From Barrientosiimonas humi (GTDB lineage: Bacteria; Actinomycetota; Actinomycetes; Actinomycetales; Dermatophilaceae), in the NCBI RefSeq assembly GCF_006716095.1, contig NZ_VFOK01000001.1, forward strand, positions 1,891,375 through 1,955,374: a stretch of 64,000 nt of DNA. Direction: 5' to 3'. Positions 9,853-17,670 of the stretch are shown one piece after another; positions within the stretch are counted from its first letter, which is position 1, and each line of letters starts with the position of its first letter. The notes under the pieces were generated by a model. The model was not told the origin of the DNA. It worked only from the letters and a program-made list of their open reading frames with translations, and did not search any database. The position numbers and the translations under genes are program-made.

Positions 9853-10989
9853 TCAGAAGAGTTTTCGCAGGTTCACCAGGTGCACGTTGCCGAGCAGCCC
9901 GACGGCGACCCAGCAGGCGAACATGCTCGACCCGCCGTACGACACGAAGGGCAGCGGCAGGCCCGTCACCGGCAGCATCCCCAGGTTCATCCCGACGTTC
10001 TGCACGGTCTGGAACAGCAACCAGCAGCCCACGCCGGTCGCGACCAGCCGGCCGAAGGAGTCCTGGGCGTCGCGGGCGATGAGGAACGCCCGCAGCACCA
10101 CGAAGCCGCTGACCAGCAGCAGCCCCGCGGCGCCGGCGAACCCCAGCTCCTCCCCCGCGACCGAGAAGACGAAGTCGGTCTGCTGGAAGGGGATGAAGCC
10201 GCCCTGGGTCTGGGTGCCCTCGCCGACACCCTGCCCCCACCAGCCGCCGGAGCCGATGGCCAGGCGCACCTGGCTGACCTGGTAGCCGATGCCCTGGGGG
10301 TCGATGGTGGGGTCGGCGAAGGCGAGCAGCCGGTCGCGCTGGTAGTCCGAGAGCAGCGGCGTGGTCCAGGCCGCCACCACCGCGGCCACCATGCCGACGG
10401 CGGCGCCGACCAGCCACCAGCGCGAGGCCCCGGAGACCGCGACGACGCCGAGGGAGATCATCACGAGCACGACCGCCGAGCCCAGGTCGGGCTGGGCGAG
10501 CACGAGCAGGATCGGCACCGCCGCGAGGCCGACGGCGAGGGCCACGTCGCGCTGCGGCGGCGGGTGGTCGCGCTCGCCGCGCTCGGCGAGGATCATCGCG
10601 AGGCCGATGCACAGCGCGACCTTGGCCAGCTCGGCCGGCTGGATGGAGAAGCCGGGCAGCTGTACCCACGAGCGGGACCCGTTGATCGTGGAGCCGAGCG
10701 GGCTGAGCACCGCGACCAGGCCGAGGAGCGAGGCGAGGTAGACCCACGGCGCCCAGGCCCGGATGGTGCGGAAGTCGATGCGCATCACCGCGAGCCCGAG
10801 CCCGACCCCGACCGCGGTGTTGAGCAGGTGGCGCACCAGGTAGCTGTTCCCGCTGGTGCCGCGGGTGGCCGACCAGACCAGCATCGCCCCGACCAGCGAC
10901 AGGCCGAGCGCGGCGACGACCAGGCCCCAGTCGGTGCGGGTCCAGGACAGCTGCCGGCGCGCCTCGGTGCCGGTGCGCGCGAGCGTCAC
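9853..10989 (-). CDS. rodA: SEDS-family peptidoglycan polymerase RodA
   Basis: A 378-aa protein with about ten membrane helices. SEDS signatures are visible: INGSRSWVQLPGFSIQPAELAK, AQPDLGSAVV, GIGYQVSQVRLAIGSGG and PFQQTDFVFSVAGEELGF, ending with LPFVSYGGSS. It polymerises glycan strands with a class B PBP. GTG 10989 starts four bases after the ribF stop, so the two are probably co-translated. The usual partners (mreBCD, pbp2) are not in this window. RodA rather than FtsW is favoured by the linkage to the TIGR03960/rne block. Confidence 0.9.
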   Translation of the reverse strand: MTLARTGTEARRQLSWTRTDWGLVVAALGLSLVGAMLVWSATRGTSGNSYLVRHLLNTAVGVGLGLAVMRIDFRTIRAWAPWVYLASLLGLVAVLSPLGSTINGSRSWVQLPGFSIQPAELAKVALCIGLAMILAERGERDHPPPQRDVALAVGLAAVPILLVLAQPDLGSAVVLVMISLGVVAVSGASRWWLVGAAVGMVAAVVAAWTTPLLSDYQRDRLLAFADPTIDPQGIGYQVSQVRLAIGSGGWWGQGVGEGTQTQGGFIPFQQTDFVFSVAGEELGFAGAAGLLLVSGFVVLRAFLIARDAQDSFGRLVATGVGCWLLFQTVQNVGMNLGMLPVTGLPLPFVSYGGSSMFACWVAVGLLGNVHLVNLRKLF

Positions 10990-10993
10990 CGTG

Positions 10994-11947
10994 CTAGCCC
11001 TCCTGCGCCAGGATCTCCCGCGTCTGGTCGACGTCGCGGCCGATCTGCTCGATCAGCGCCTCGATCGAGTCGAAGCGGTCGTTGCCGCGCAGCCGGCGCA
11101 CGAACTCCACGCTCACGTGCTCGTCGTACAGGTCGAGGTCGGTGCGGTCCAGGACGTACGCCTCGACGGTGCGCTCGACGTTGTCGAACGTCGGGTTGGT
11201 GCCGACCGAGACGGCCGCCGGCATCCGGTGCTCGGGGTCGTCGTGGGCGAGGTCGTGGCGGACCAGCCAGCCGGCGTACACGCCGTCGGCGGGCACCAGC
11301 CCGCGCGCGTCCTGGGCGAGGTTGGCGGTCGGGAAGCCCAGCTCGCGGCCGCGCTGCAGCCCCTGCACGACGACGCCGCGCACGCGGTGGCGGCGGCCGA
11401 GGATCTCGGTGACCTCCTCGACCCGGCCCTCGGCGAGCAGCCGGCGCACCTGGGTGGAAGACCAGCGCACGCCCGGGCCGACGTCGTCGAGGGTGAGCAC
11501 CTCGAAGGCGTACTTGTCGCCGAGCTCGCGCAGGGTGTCGATGTCGCCGGAGTTGTTGACGCCGAACCGGGTGTCCTTGCCGACGATGACCGCGCGGGCG
11601 CGCAGCCCGTCGACGAAGCACTCCTTGACGAACTGCTCGGGGGTCTGGGCCGCGAGCTCGCGGTCGAAGCGCAGCACCAGGACGACGTCGACGCCGGTCT
11701 GCTCCAGCAGCGCGACGCGGTCGTCGAGCGCGGTGATCTGCGCCGGCGCGCGGTCGGGGTGCAGCACCTCGAGCGGGTGCGGATCGAAGGTGACCGCCAC
11801 GGCCTTGGCGTCGCGCGCGCGGGCCTGCTCGACGACGCTGCGCAGCACGCTGGCATGGCCGCGGTGCACCCCGTCGAAGTTGCCGAGGGTGACCACGGTC
11901 GGCCCGAGGTCGGCGGGGACCTGCGAGAGGTCGGTCAGGCGGAGCAC
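10994..11947 (-). CDS. ribF: Bifunctional riboflavin kinase/FAD synthetase
   Basis: A 317-aa cytoplasmic enzyme making FMN and then FAD from riboflavin. The N-terminal nucleotidyltransferase has GNFDGVHRGH (residues 22-31) and FDPHP. The C-terminal kinase domain begins around residue 185 with HRVRGVVVQGLQRGRELGFPTANL (PTAN metal/nucleotide motif). GTG start at 11947. It follows truB, as in the canonical rbfA-truB-ribF order. Confidence 0.96.
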   Translation of the reverse strand: MLRLTDLSQVPADLGPTVVTLGNFDGVHRGHASVLRSVVEQARARDAKAVAVTFDPHPLEVLHPDRAPAQITALDDRVALLEQTGVDVVLVLRFDRELAAQTPEQFVKECFVDGLRARAVIVGKDTRFGVNNSGDIDTLRELGDKYAFEVLTLDDVGPGVRWSSTQVRRLLAEGRVEEVTEILGRRHRVRGVVVQGLQRGRELGFPTANLAQDARGLVPADGVYAGWLVRHDLAHDDPEHRMPAAVSVGTNPTFDNVERTVEAYVLDRTDLDLYDEHVSVEFVRRLRGNDRFDSIEALIEQIGRDVDQTREILAQEG

Positions 11948-11977
11948 GGCGGCAACCTTACTGAGCGAAGGTTCGGG

Positions 11978-12925
11978 TCAGGACGCCGGCAGGGCGGCCG
12001 GCAGGACCACGTGGGTGCGCACGGTCGGCCCGCTCTCGTCGATCACGGCCACCAGGTCGCCGCCCGGGCCGACGGCCGCGACGCGGGCGGCTCCGTCGGT
12101 CCGCGAGCGCAACCGCCGGCCGTGCCGCAGGTGGTCGGCCTCGTCGGCGTCGACCTCGCGCACCGGCAGGTGCGCCGCCGCGGCCTCGGCGAGCGGCACG
12201 AGCGGCAGCGGCTCGTCGGCCTCGACCAGCGCCTCCAGCTCGGTGAGCGGGACCGCGCGGTCGAGACCGAAACCGCCCACCCGGGTGCGACGCAGGGCGG
12301 TGAGGTGGCCGCCGACGCCGAGGGCGGCGCCGAGGTCGCGGGCGAGCGCGCGCACGTAGGTGCCCGAGCTGACCTCGACCTCCACGTCGAGGTCGACGAC
12401 GGCCTGCCCGGCCACGGACGTACGCCGCCGGTCGCCGACGTCGAACCGGTGCACCGTGACCGGGCGGGCCGGCAGCTCGACCTGCTCGCCGGACCGGACG
12501 CGGGCGTAGGAGCGCACGCCCTTGATCTTGATCGCGCTGACCGCGCTCGGCACCTGCTGGATGTCGCCGGTGAGGTCGCGCACGGCGGCGTCGATCGCCT
12601 CGTCGGTCACGCCGGAGGCGTCGTGGGTCGCGGTGACCTCGCCCTCGGCGTCGTCGGTGATCGTGGTCTGCCCGAGCCGCACGGTGGCGGTGTAGGTCTT
12701 GTCGCTGCCGACGAGGAAGGTCAGCAGCTTGGTGCCCTGGTTGACGCCGAGCACGAGCACGCCCGTCGCCATCGGGTCGAGCGTGCCCGCGTGGCCGACG
12801 CGGCGGGTGCGGGCCAGGCGCCGACCGCGCGCGACGACGTCGTGGCTGGTCCAGCCGGCGGGCTTGTCGACCACGAGCAGACCGGCCGTGGGCTGACCGG
12901 TCGTGGGCTGACCGGCCTGGGTCAT
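11978..12925 (-). CDS. truB: tRNA pseudouridine(55) synthase
   Basis: A 315-aa enzyme that isomerises U55 of tRNA. The catalytic Asp lies in GHAGTLDPMATGVLVLGV; GTYVRALARDLG and a C-terminal PUA-like region follow. The 14-residue N-terminal extension with repeated GQPT is unusual but harmless. The ATG start overlaps the rbfA stop (ATGA), indicating translational coupling. Confidence 0.96.
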   Translation of the reverse strand: MTQAGQPTTGQPTAGLLVVDKPAGWTSHDVVARGRRLARTRRVGHAGTLDPMATGVLVLGVNQGTKLLTFLVGSDKTYTATVRLGQTTITDDAEGEVTATHDASGVTDEAIDAAVRDLTGDIQQVPSAVSAIKIKGVRSYARVRSGEQVELPARPVTVHRFDVGDRRRTSVAGQAVVDLDVEVEVSSGTYVRALARDLGAALGVGGHLTALRRTRVGGFGLDRAVPLTELEALVEADEPLPLVPLAEAAAAHLPVREVDADEADHLRHGRRLRSRTDGAARVAAVGPGGDLVAVIDESGPTVRTHVVLPAALPAS

Positions 12926-13365
12926 GCGTCCTCGCGGTCGTCCTCGTCGCCGGGCTTGCGATAGGGGTCGGCCTCGCCGGCGTACGTCGCGGCCGAGGCC
13001 GAGCGCGCCAGCTCGGCGTCGCGCTCGCGCGCCTTGCGCAGGGCGTCCTCGAGGTGGGCCGCACCCTCGGGCAGCGCGTCGGGGATGAACTCCAGCGAGG
13101 GCGTGAGCCGGATGCCGAGGCCCTTGCCGACGGCGGAGCGGATGCGGCCGCGGTTCTCCTCGAGCACCTCGGCCGTGGCCTCGCGCGAGGCATCGTCGCC
13201 GAAGACGGTGTAGAAGACCGAGGCCTGCTGCAGGTCGCCGGTGACCCGGACGTCGGTCACCGTGACGAAGCCGAGCCGCTCGTCCTTGAGCCGGAACTCC
13301 AGATACTCGGCGACCAGCGACTTGATGCGGTCGGCCACCTTGCGGGCGCGTGCGGGGTCAGCCAT
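12922..13365 (-). CDS. rbfA: 30S ribosome-binding factor A
   Basis: A 147-aa single-KH-domain factor for late 30S maturation. It shows ADRIKSLVAEYLEFRLKDERLGFVTVTDVRVTGDLQQA and the C-terminal LRLTPSLEFIPD-type segment (here IRLTPSLEFIPD). ATG 13365 is chosen over an upstream TTG at 13374. Normally infB precedes rbfA directly; here 4.3 kb of other genes intervene (13456-17670). Confidence 0.95.
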   Translation of the reverse strand: MADPARARKVADRIKSLVAEYLEFRLKDERLGFVTVTDVRVTGDLQQASVFYTVFGDDASREATAEVLEENRGRIRSAVGKGLGIRLTPSLEFIPDALPEGAAHLEDALRKARERDAELARSASAATYAGEADPYRKPGDEDDREDA

Positions 13366-13455
13366 AGGTCCCAACGTACCCGCCCGCGGCGGGTGGTCCC
13401 GACGGTGGCGGGCGGCTCGCGGATGCCGTCAGCGCGGGCGGCACGACGGGCGCGG

Positions 13456-14340
13456 TCAGCGCGGGCGGCGCAGTACGCGCGCCGCGTCGGTCACCAGGTC
13501 GGTCAGCCGGTCCAGCGGCGTCGACCGGATCCGCCAGCGCTGCCAGAAGAGGGATACGTCCACGGGGCCGGCGCCGGGCAGGCGCACCAGCGACCCGTCG
13601 TCGAGCGCGGTGCCGAGCTGGGCCTCGGGCAGCACGCCCCACCCGAGTCCGGCGCGGACCGCGTGCGCGAACGCCTCGGACGAGGGGACGTGATGGGTGG
13701 GCACCGCGTGGTGGCCGGGGACGCCGTGGGCGCGCAGCACCTGCGCCTGCAGGTCGTCGACGTCGTCGAAGCGCAGCACGGGCATCTGCGACCAGCGGGC
13801 GCTGCGGCCGGCCCGGTGATCGGCGAGCAGGTCGGGGGTGGCGACGGGGACGTACCGCATGGTGCCGAGCGGGGTGACCGAGCACCCTTGCACCGCAACG
13901 GGATCCGCGGTCACTGCCGCCATCACCGACCCCGCGCGGAGCATGTCGGCCGACGTCGCCTGGTCGGCGACCTCGAGACGCAGGGTGGGGCCGCGCCAGG
14001 CGGCGACCGCGGCCAGCACGTCAGCGAACCAGGTCGCGAGCGAGTCGGCGTTGACCTCGACCGTGAGCACGGCCGCCGAGGCTGCTCCCGTCACGGCTGC
14101 GGCGGCCTCCTCGTCGAGCAGCAGCAGCTGCCGGCCGATCCGCACCAGCTCGGCGCCCGCGCGGGTCGGCTGGGCGGGGGCGCTGCGCACGAGCAGCACC
14201 TGGCCGGCCCGCGACTCCAGCGCCTTGATGCGCTGACTGACAGCCGACTGGGTGATGCCCAGCGCCGTGGCGGCCGCCGCGAAGGTCCCCTCGTCGACGA
14301 CGGCGACGAGGGCCTCGAGATGGTCGGGCGGGAAGCGCAC
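13456..14340 (-). CDS. LysR regulator of the ArgP/LysG type
   Basis: A 294-aa LysR-type regulator. The N-terminal helix-turn-helix is TFAAAATALGITQSAVSQRIKALE (about residues 18-41), followed by an effector domain without signal or membrane segments. The start is GTG 14340, the only codon that gives the usual N-terminus (RFPPDHLEALVAVVDEGTF). It is divergent from a LysE exporter across 78 bp, the classical LysG-LysE arrangement in which the regulator activates export when cytoplasmic Lys/Arg is high. Part of the insertion between infB and rbfA. Confidence 0.9.
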   Translation of the reverse strand: MRFPPDHLEALVAVVDEGTFAAAATALGITQSAVSQRIKALESRAGQVLLVRSAPAQPTRAGAELVRIGRQLLLLDEEAAAAVTGAASAAVLTVEVNADSLATWFADVLAAVAAWRGPTLRLEVADQATSADMLRAGSVMAAVTADPVAVQGCSVTPLGTMRYVPVATPDLLADHRAGRSARWSQMPVLRFDDVDDLQAQVLRAHGVPGHHAVPTHHVPSSEAFAHAVRAGLGWGVLPEAQLGTALDDGSLVRLPGAGPVDVSLFWQRWRIRSTPLDRLTDLVTDAARVLRRPR

Positions 14341-14353
14341 GCCCCACCATAAG

Positions 14354-14368
14354 CAGATCTGATCTCTG
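14354..14368. promoter_or_regulatory. Candidate LysG/ArgP binding site
   Basis: A short dyad, CAGA-N7-TCTG, lies in the 78-bp gap between the divergent regulator and exporter genes, 14 bp upstream of the regulator start. The size (15 bp) fits a LysR-type recognition dyad, but only four bases per arm match. Confidence 0.4.
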
Positions 14369-14418
14369 AGCAGAAACATTCGCTTCTCGGATGGGAGCCG
14401 GGTGCCTAGCGTTGTCCC

Positions 14419-15021
14419 GTGCTCCCCTTCTTCCCCGGGCTCCTCACCGGCCTGTCGCTCATCGTCGCCATCGGCGCGCAGAACGCGTTCGTGCTGCGTC
14501 AGGGGCTGACCGGACGACACGTGCCGCCCGTCATCCTGACCTGCATCGCCGTCGACGTGACGCTGATCCTGGTCGGCGTCGCCGGCATCGGGACCATCGC
14601 CGAGCGTGCGCCGCTCGTGCTCGACCTGCTGCGCTGGGGTGGCGTCGCCTATCTCACCTGGTTCGCGGTCCGGTCGTTCCGGGCGGCCGCGTCGCCCACC
14701 GGGCTCGACGCCGGCCGGGCCTCGTCGGCGGGGCGCCGGTCGGTGATCTCGGCCACCCTGGCGGTGTCGCTGCTCAACCCGCACGTCTATCTCGACACGA
14801 TGGTGATGCTCGGCACGATCGCGAACCAGCACGGCCCCGTAGGCCGTTGGGCGTTCGCCGCCGGCGCCTGCGTCGCGAGCGTAAGCTGGTTCACCGCGCT
14901 CGGGCTCGGCGCCCGCAAGCTCTCCGGCCGGTTGTCGCGGCCGTCGACCTGGCGCTGGATCGACGCGAGCATCGGCGTGGTGATGCTCGGCCTGGCAGCG
15001 ATGCTGGCGCTGGGCGGCTGA
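14419..15021 (+). CDS. lysE: LysE-type L-lysine/L-arginine exporter
   Basis: A 200-aa membrane protein with the LysE hallmarks PGLLTGLSLIVAIGAQNAFVLRQG (residues 6-29), CIAVDVTLILVGVAGIG and SLLNPHVYLDTMVMLG. About six helices. GTG start at 14419. Its divergence from the ArgP-type regulator supports basic amino acid export, a safety valve when peptides or amino acids accumulate. Confidence 0.9.
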   Translation: MLPFFPGLLTGLSLIVAIGAQNAFVLRQGLTGRHVPPVILTCIAVDVTLILVGVAGIGTIAERAPLVLDLLRWGGVAYLTWFAVRSFRAAASPTGLDAGRASSAGRRSVISATLAVSLLNPHVYLDTMVMLGTIANQHGPVGRWAFAAGACVASVSWFTALGLGARKLSGRLSRPSTWRWIDASIGVVMLGLAAMLALGG

Positions 15022-15034
15022 GCCGCGGCGTCGG

Positions 15035-16063
15035 TCAGGCGCGCCGCGCCACGATCAGGTCGCGGTCGATCGAGGCGTCCACCCGGTGGCGGTACGTGTC
15101 GTCCGTCGGGTCCCCCACCGGCTCCAGGCCGTGCCGCCCGAACAGCTCCACCAGCTCCTCCGGCGGCGCCACGTGCCGGTTGTACGTCAGCCCCAGCGCT
15201 CCCCCGCGGCGCAGCACCCGCAACCAGCCCGGCAGCGCGACGTCCAGCAGCTGCAACGGGTTTCGCGCGATGCGGTCGCCGTGCGAGCCGTGCTCGACGC
15301 CGTACGGCGTGTCGGTGACGACGACGTCGAACTGGCCGCCCTTGAGCAGCCCGTCGAGGTCGGTGGTGTCGGTCCCGAGGTAGGTCAGCCGCTGCACCTC
15401 CCCCGCCTTGAACTCCTCCTTGGTGGGGGCGACGGTGACGTCGAGCCGGCGTCCGCGGACGCGCCCGTGCGTGCGCAGCTGGCCGACGTCGGCCGTGTGC
15501 TTGTAGCGGTGCTGGCGCAGCCAGGTCTTGATGAACCGCTCGTACTCCTCGAAGTCGCGCTTGTCGACGTCGACACCCGTCACCTCCAGCCCGTACGTCA
15601 GCGCCACGTTGAGCGTCGTCCCGCGCCCGCACATGGGGTCCAGCACCTGCAGGGTGCCGTCGAGGAGCCGCTCCGGGTGATCGGTCGCCGCGGCGGTGAC
15701 GTCGAGCAGCAGGCGGGTGAGCTGCTCGTTGGTCTTGCCCGGGTACTTCTGGATCGTGACGAGGTCGGACGGGTATCGCTCTGGCCGGCGCAGCGGAACG
15801 GGTCGCAGCAGCTCGCCCTCCCGGGCGAAGATCGCGTGCGCGGCAGAGACCACCGACAGCACGCGTACGGCCTCGTCATCGACCTCTCCTGCGAGCCGCA
15901 CGGCCAGGTAGTCGACACCGGCCACCTGCACCGGCTCGACCGAATCGAGCGGAAGCCCGAACCCCGTTGCCAACGCTTGGATCTCGGCCGCGACGAGCCG
16001 GGGCGCCTCCGAGGCGTACACCCGGTTCGCCGACGGGGACAACAGGATCAACAGCTCCACCAC
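15035..16063 (-). CDS. TRM11-like SAM-dependent methyltransferase
   Basis: A 342-aa protein. An N-terminal THUMP-like or unassigned region (about residues 1-150) precedes a Rossmann methyltransferase domain with the SAM motif LDPMCGRGTTLNVAL and the catalytic-loop motif VVTDTPYGVEHG (a DxPY variant of the NPPY motif of amino-group methyltransferases). Homologous archaeal and eukaryotic TRM11 proteins make m2G10 in tRNA; a tRNA substrate here is inference. GTG 16063 is preferred to the upstream extension because VVELLILLSPSANRVY is a typical start. It lies 13 bp past lysE, convergent. Confidence 0.83.
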   Translation of the reverse strand: MVELLILLSPSANRVYASEAPRLVAAEIQALATGFGLPLDSVEPVQVAGVDYLAVRLAGEVDDEAVRVLSVVSAAHAIFAREGELLRPVPLRRPERYPSDLVTIQKYPGKTNEQLTRLLLDVTAAATDHPERLLDGTLQVLDPMCGRGTTLNVALTYGLEVTGVDVDKRDFEEYERFIKTWLRQHRYKHTADVGQLRTHGRVRGRRLDVTVAPTKEEFKAGEVQRLTYLGTDTTDLDGLLKGGQFDVVVTDTPYGVEHGSHGDRIARNPLQLLDVALPGWLRVLRRGGALGLTYNRHVAPPEELVELFGRHGLEPVGDPTDDTYRHRVDASIDRDLIVARRA

Positions 16064-16110
16064 GCCGGACAGGCTAGTGCGACGCTTCCCCCGGGCGGCA
16101 TTCCGGCGGA

Positions 16111-16917
16111 TCACTGCGCGAGCGACCGAACCTTGGTGCGCAGGCTCGCGGCCCAGTCGGCCGGGAGGTCACGGTCGGGGTCGGGCGCCAGGTGGATCGA
16201 CACCAGCGCGGGCATCGCGGCTCGGACGTCCGCAGCCGCCCGGGCGGCACCCTCGCGCGGGGCTACCCGCCACGCCTGCGTCACGGAGCCGCGGATCAGG
16301 CTGGTGGCGGTGCGCACCAACGTGTCGAGGCCGGCGGACCCCACCACCTGCAGCGCCAGCTCCTCGGCGAGGAGGCGATAAGCAGCGATCAGTCGCTCGC
16401 AGCGCCGAGCCTCCGAGTCGACCAGGACCTCGGCGATGACCTCCCGCGTCCCGGCGTCCGGCAGCGCGTCGACCGCGGCGACGAGCAGCAGGTAGGTGCG
16501 CCACTCCGGCGAGGAGAACAGCAGCTCGACCTCTACCGCCGCAGCCTCGCCGAGCATCGACCCGGCGAGCGCAACCCGGTCGCCACGGTCGCTGCGGCGA
16601 CGGGCTGCTCGAGTCACCACGTCGGCCAGCACCTCGGGTCCGACCGTCGGCGGCTCGACCACGGTCGCGACGTGGCGCAGCACGTCGACCGCGAGGGCAT
16701 CCCGGCTGGGCCAACGTCGATAGACAGCGGCGCGGGCGACCCCCGCGTGCTCGATGACCTCCTCCATCCGGAGCCGCAGGTCCAGGACGAGGCCGTCTCG
16801 CTGCACGAGTCTGGTCGCGGCGTCCAGGACGCGCTGGGTGGTCTCGGCCTCGCTCAGGCGCTTCTTCGGGGGCACCAGGGCATCGTGCCACGACACCAAC
16901 CCCTCTTGCGACATCAT
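16111..16917 (-). CDS. TetR family regulator
   Basis: A 268-aa regulator, long for the family. The HTH is MEEVIEHAGVARAAVYRRWPSRDAL (about residues 50-74). The C-terminal part is an acidic, Ala-rich ligand domain. ATG 16917 and ATG 16914 are adjacent alternatives. It is divergent from a small membrane-protein gene, and the perfect palindrome TTGATAC-N5-GTATCAA lies in the 52-bp gap, so it most likely represses both itself and that gene. Confidence 0.88.
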   Translation of the reverse strand: MMSQEGLVSWHDALVPPKKRLSEAETTQRVLDAATRLVQRDGLVLDLRLRMEEVIEHAGVARAAVYRRWPSRDALAVDVLRHVATVVEPPTVGPEVLADVVTRAARRRSDRGDRVALAGSMLGEAAAVEVELLFSSPEWRTYLLLVAAVDALPDAGTREVIAEVLVDSEARRCERLIAAYRLLAEELALQVVGSAGLDTLVRTATSLIRGSVTQAWRVAPREGAARAAADVRAAMPALVSIHLAPDPDRDLPADWAASLRTKVRSLAQ

Positions 16918-16926
16918 GTCTCTTGC

Positions 16927-16945
16927 TTGATACTCGATGTATCAA
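16927..16945. promoter_or_regulatory. TetR operator palindrome
   Basis: TTGATAC (16927-16933), spacer TCGAT, GTATCAA (16939-16945): a perfect 7-bp inverted repeat in the 52-bp divergent promoter region between the TetR gene and the membrane-protein gene. The size and spacing are typical for a TetR dimer site. Confidence 0.82.
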
Positions 16946-16969
16946 TATGAACGCGACCCTAGGAGTGAC

Positions 16970-17401
16970 ATGAGCACCACCCCGTCCGCACCGAGAAGCG
17001 CCACCGTCCTGTGGGCCGGGGCGCTCGCCTGCGCGCTGTCCGTCGTCGTCACGATCGCCACCCAAGGGGCCCTGCGAGACGGCCTCGCAGCGGCGTACAC
17101 CTACACCGCGGACCGCACTCTGGAGGCGGCCCAGTCGGCAACGCTGACCTACCTGTTCACGATCGCCGGGCTCGGCCTGGTCTTCTACACCGCCTACGCC
17201 CTGGCCGGCCGGCGGGCGGGCCGCAGCGGGATCGCAGCCTGGCTCTCGGTCGGGCTGCTGGTCCTCGCCTCGGCGCTCGCGATCTACAACCTCACCCAGC
17301 CCTTCCCGCTCGCGGTCCGGCTGGTCGGGCTGCTGCCGCCGGCCGTCGGGGCGCTGGCGGTCGGCACGCTCCGCGCCGAGCGCCGCGCCACCGCCGCCTG
17401 A
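16970..17401 (+). CDS. Small four-helix membrane protein (DUF6069-like)
   Basis: A 143-aa hypothetical membrane protein. Hydrophobic helices lie at about residues 12-32, 60-78, 88-107 and 112-132. There are no catalytic motifs. The start ATG 16970 follows AGGAG. General resemblance to actinobacterial DUF6069 proteins, which are often paired with a divergent TetR regulator, is from pattern memory and not certain. Its job is unknown; the TetR pairing suggests a response to a small hydrophobic molecule. Confidence 0.75.
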   Translation: MSTTPSAPRSATVLWAGALACALSVVVTIATQGALRDGLAAAYTYTADRTLEAAQSATLTYLFTIAGLGLVFYTAYALAGRRAGRSGIAAWLSVGLLVLASALAIYNLTQPFPLAVRLVGLLPPAVGALAVGTLRAERRATAA

Positions 17402-17410
17402 CGCCCGCCC

Positions 17411-17587
17411 GGCATCGTCGACGGCGGCACAGGCCATGTTCTCGGCCGCAGCTCCTCCTCCGGCCGCGCTCGCAGGCTCGCCCGTCCGGCATCGTCGACG
17501 GCGGCACAGGCCATGTTCTCGGCCGCGTCTCCTCCTCCGGCCGCGCTCGCAGGCTCGCCCGCCCGGCATCGTCGACGGCGGCACAGA
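17411..17587. repeat. 77-bp tandem repeat, 2.3 copies
   Basis: Two full units start at 17411 and 17488, and a third partial unit at 17565. The first two differ at only three positions. Each unit begins GGCATCGTCGACGGCGGCAC and contains the same GACGGCGGCACAG core that forms the hairpin immediately downstream. 77 is not a multiple of three, so it is not a coding repeat. It lies between two convergent genes. Confidence 0.85.
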
Positions 17588-17591
17588 TAGC

Positions 17592-17628
17592 ACGACGGCG
17601 GCACAGAAGTTATCTGTGCCGCCGTCGT
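17592..17628. terminator. Perfect 16-bp stem hairpin between convergent genes
   Basis: ACGACGGCGGCACAGA (17592-17607) and TCTGTGCCGCCGTCGT (17613-17628) are exact complements around a 5-nt loop. Additional arms of the same core lie outside (17575-17589 and about 17636-17649), so alternative pairings are possible. It sits between the 3' ends of the membrane-protein gene and infB, so it probably acts as a bidirectional terminator. No strong T tract follows. A closely related element lies at 59086-59153. Confidence 0.7.
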
Positions 17629-17670
17629 ACTTCGTGGGCCGCCGTCGTCGGGCGGCCGTTCGCCGTGGGA

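Noticed and set aside
17411-17587. 77-bp repeats as a CRISPR array
   Set aside because: Units are contiguous without spacers, there are only 2.3 of them, and no cas genes are present.
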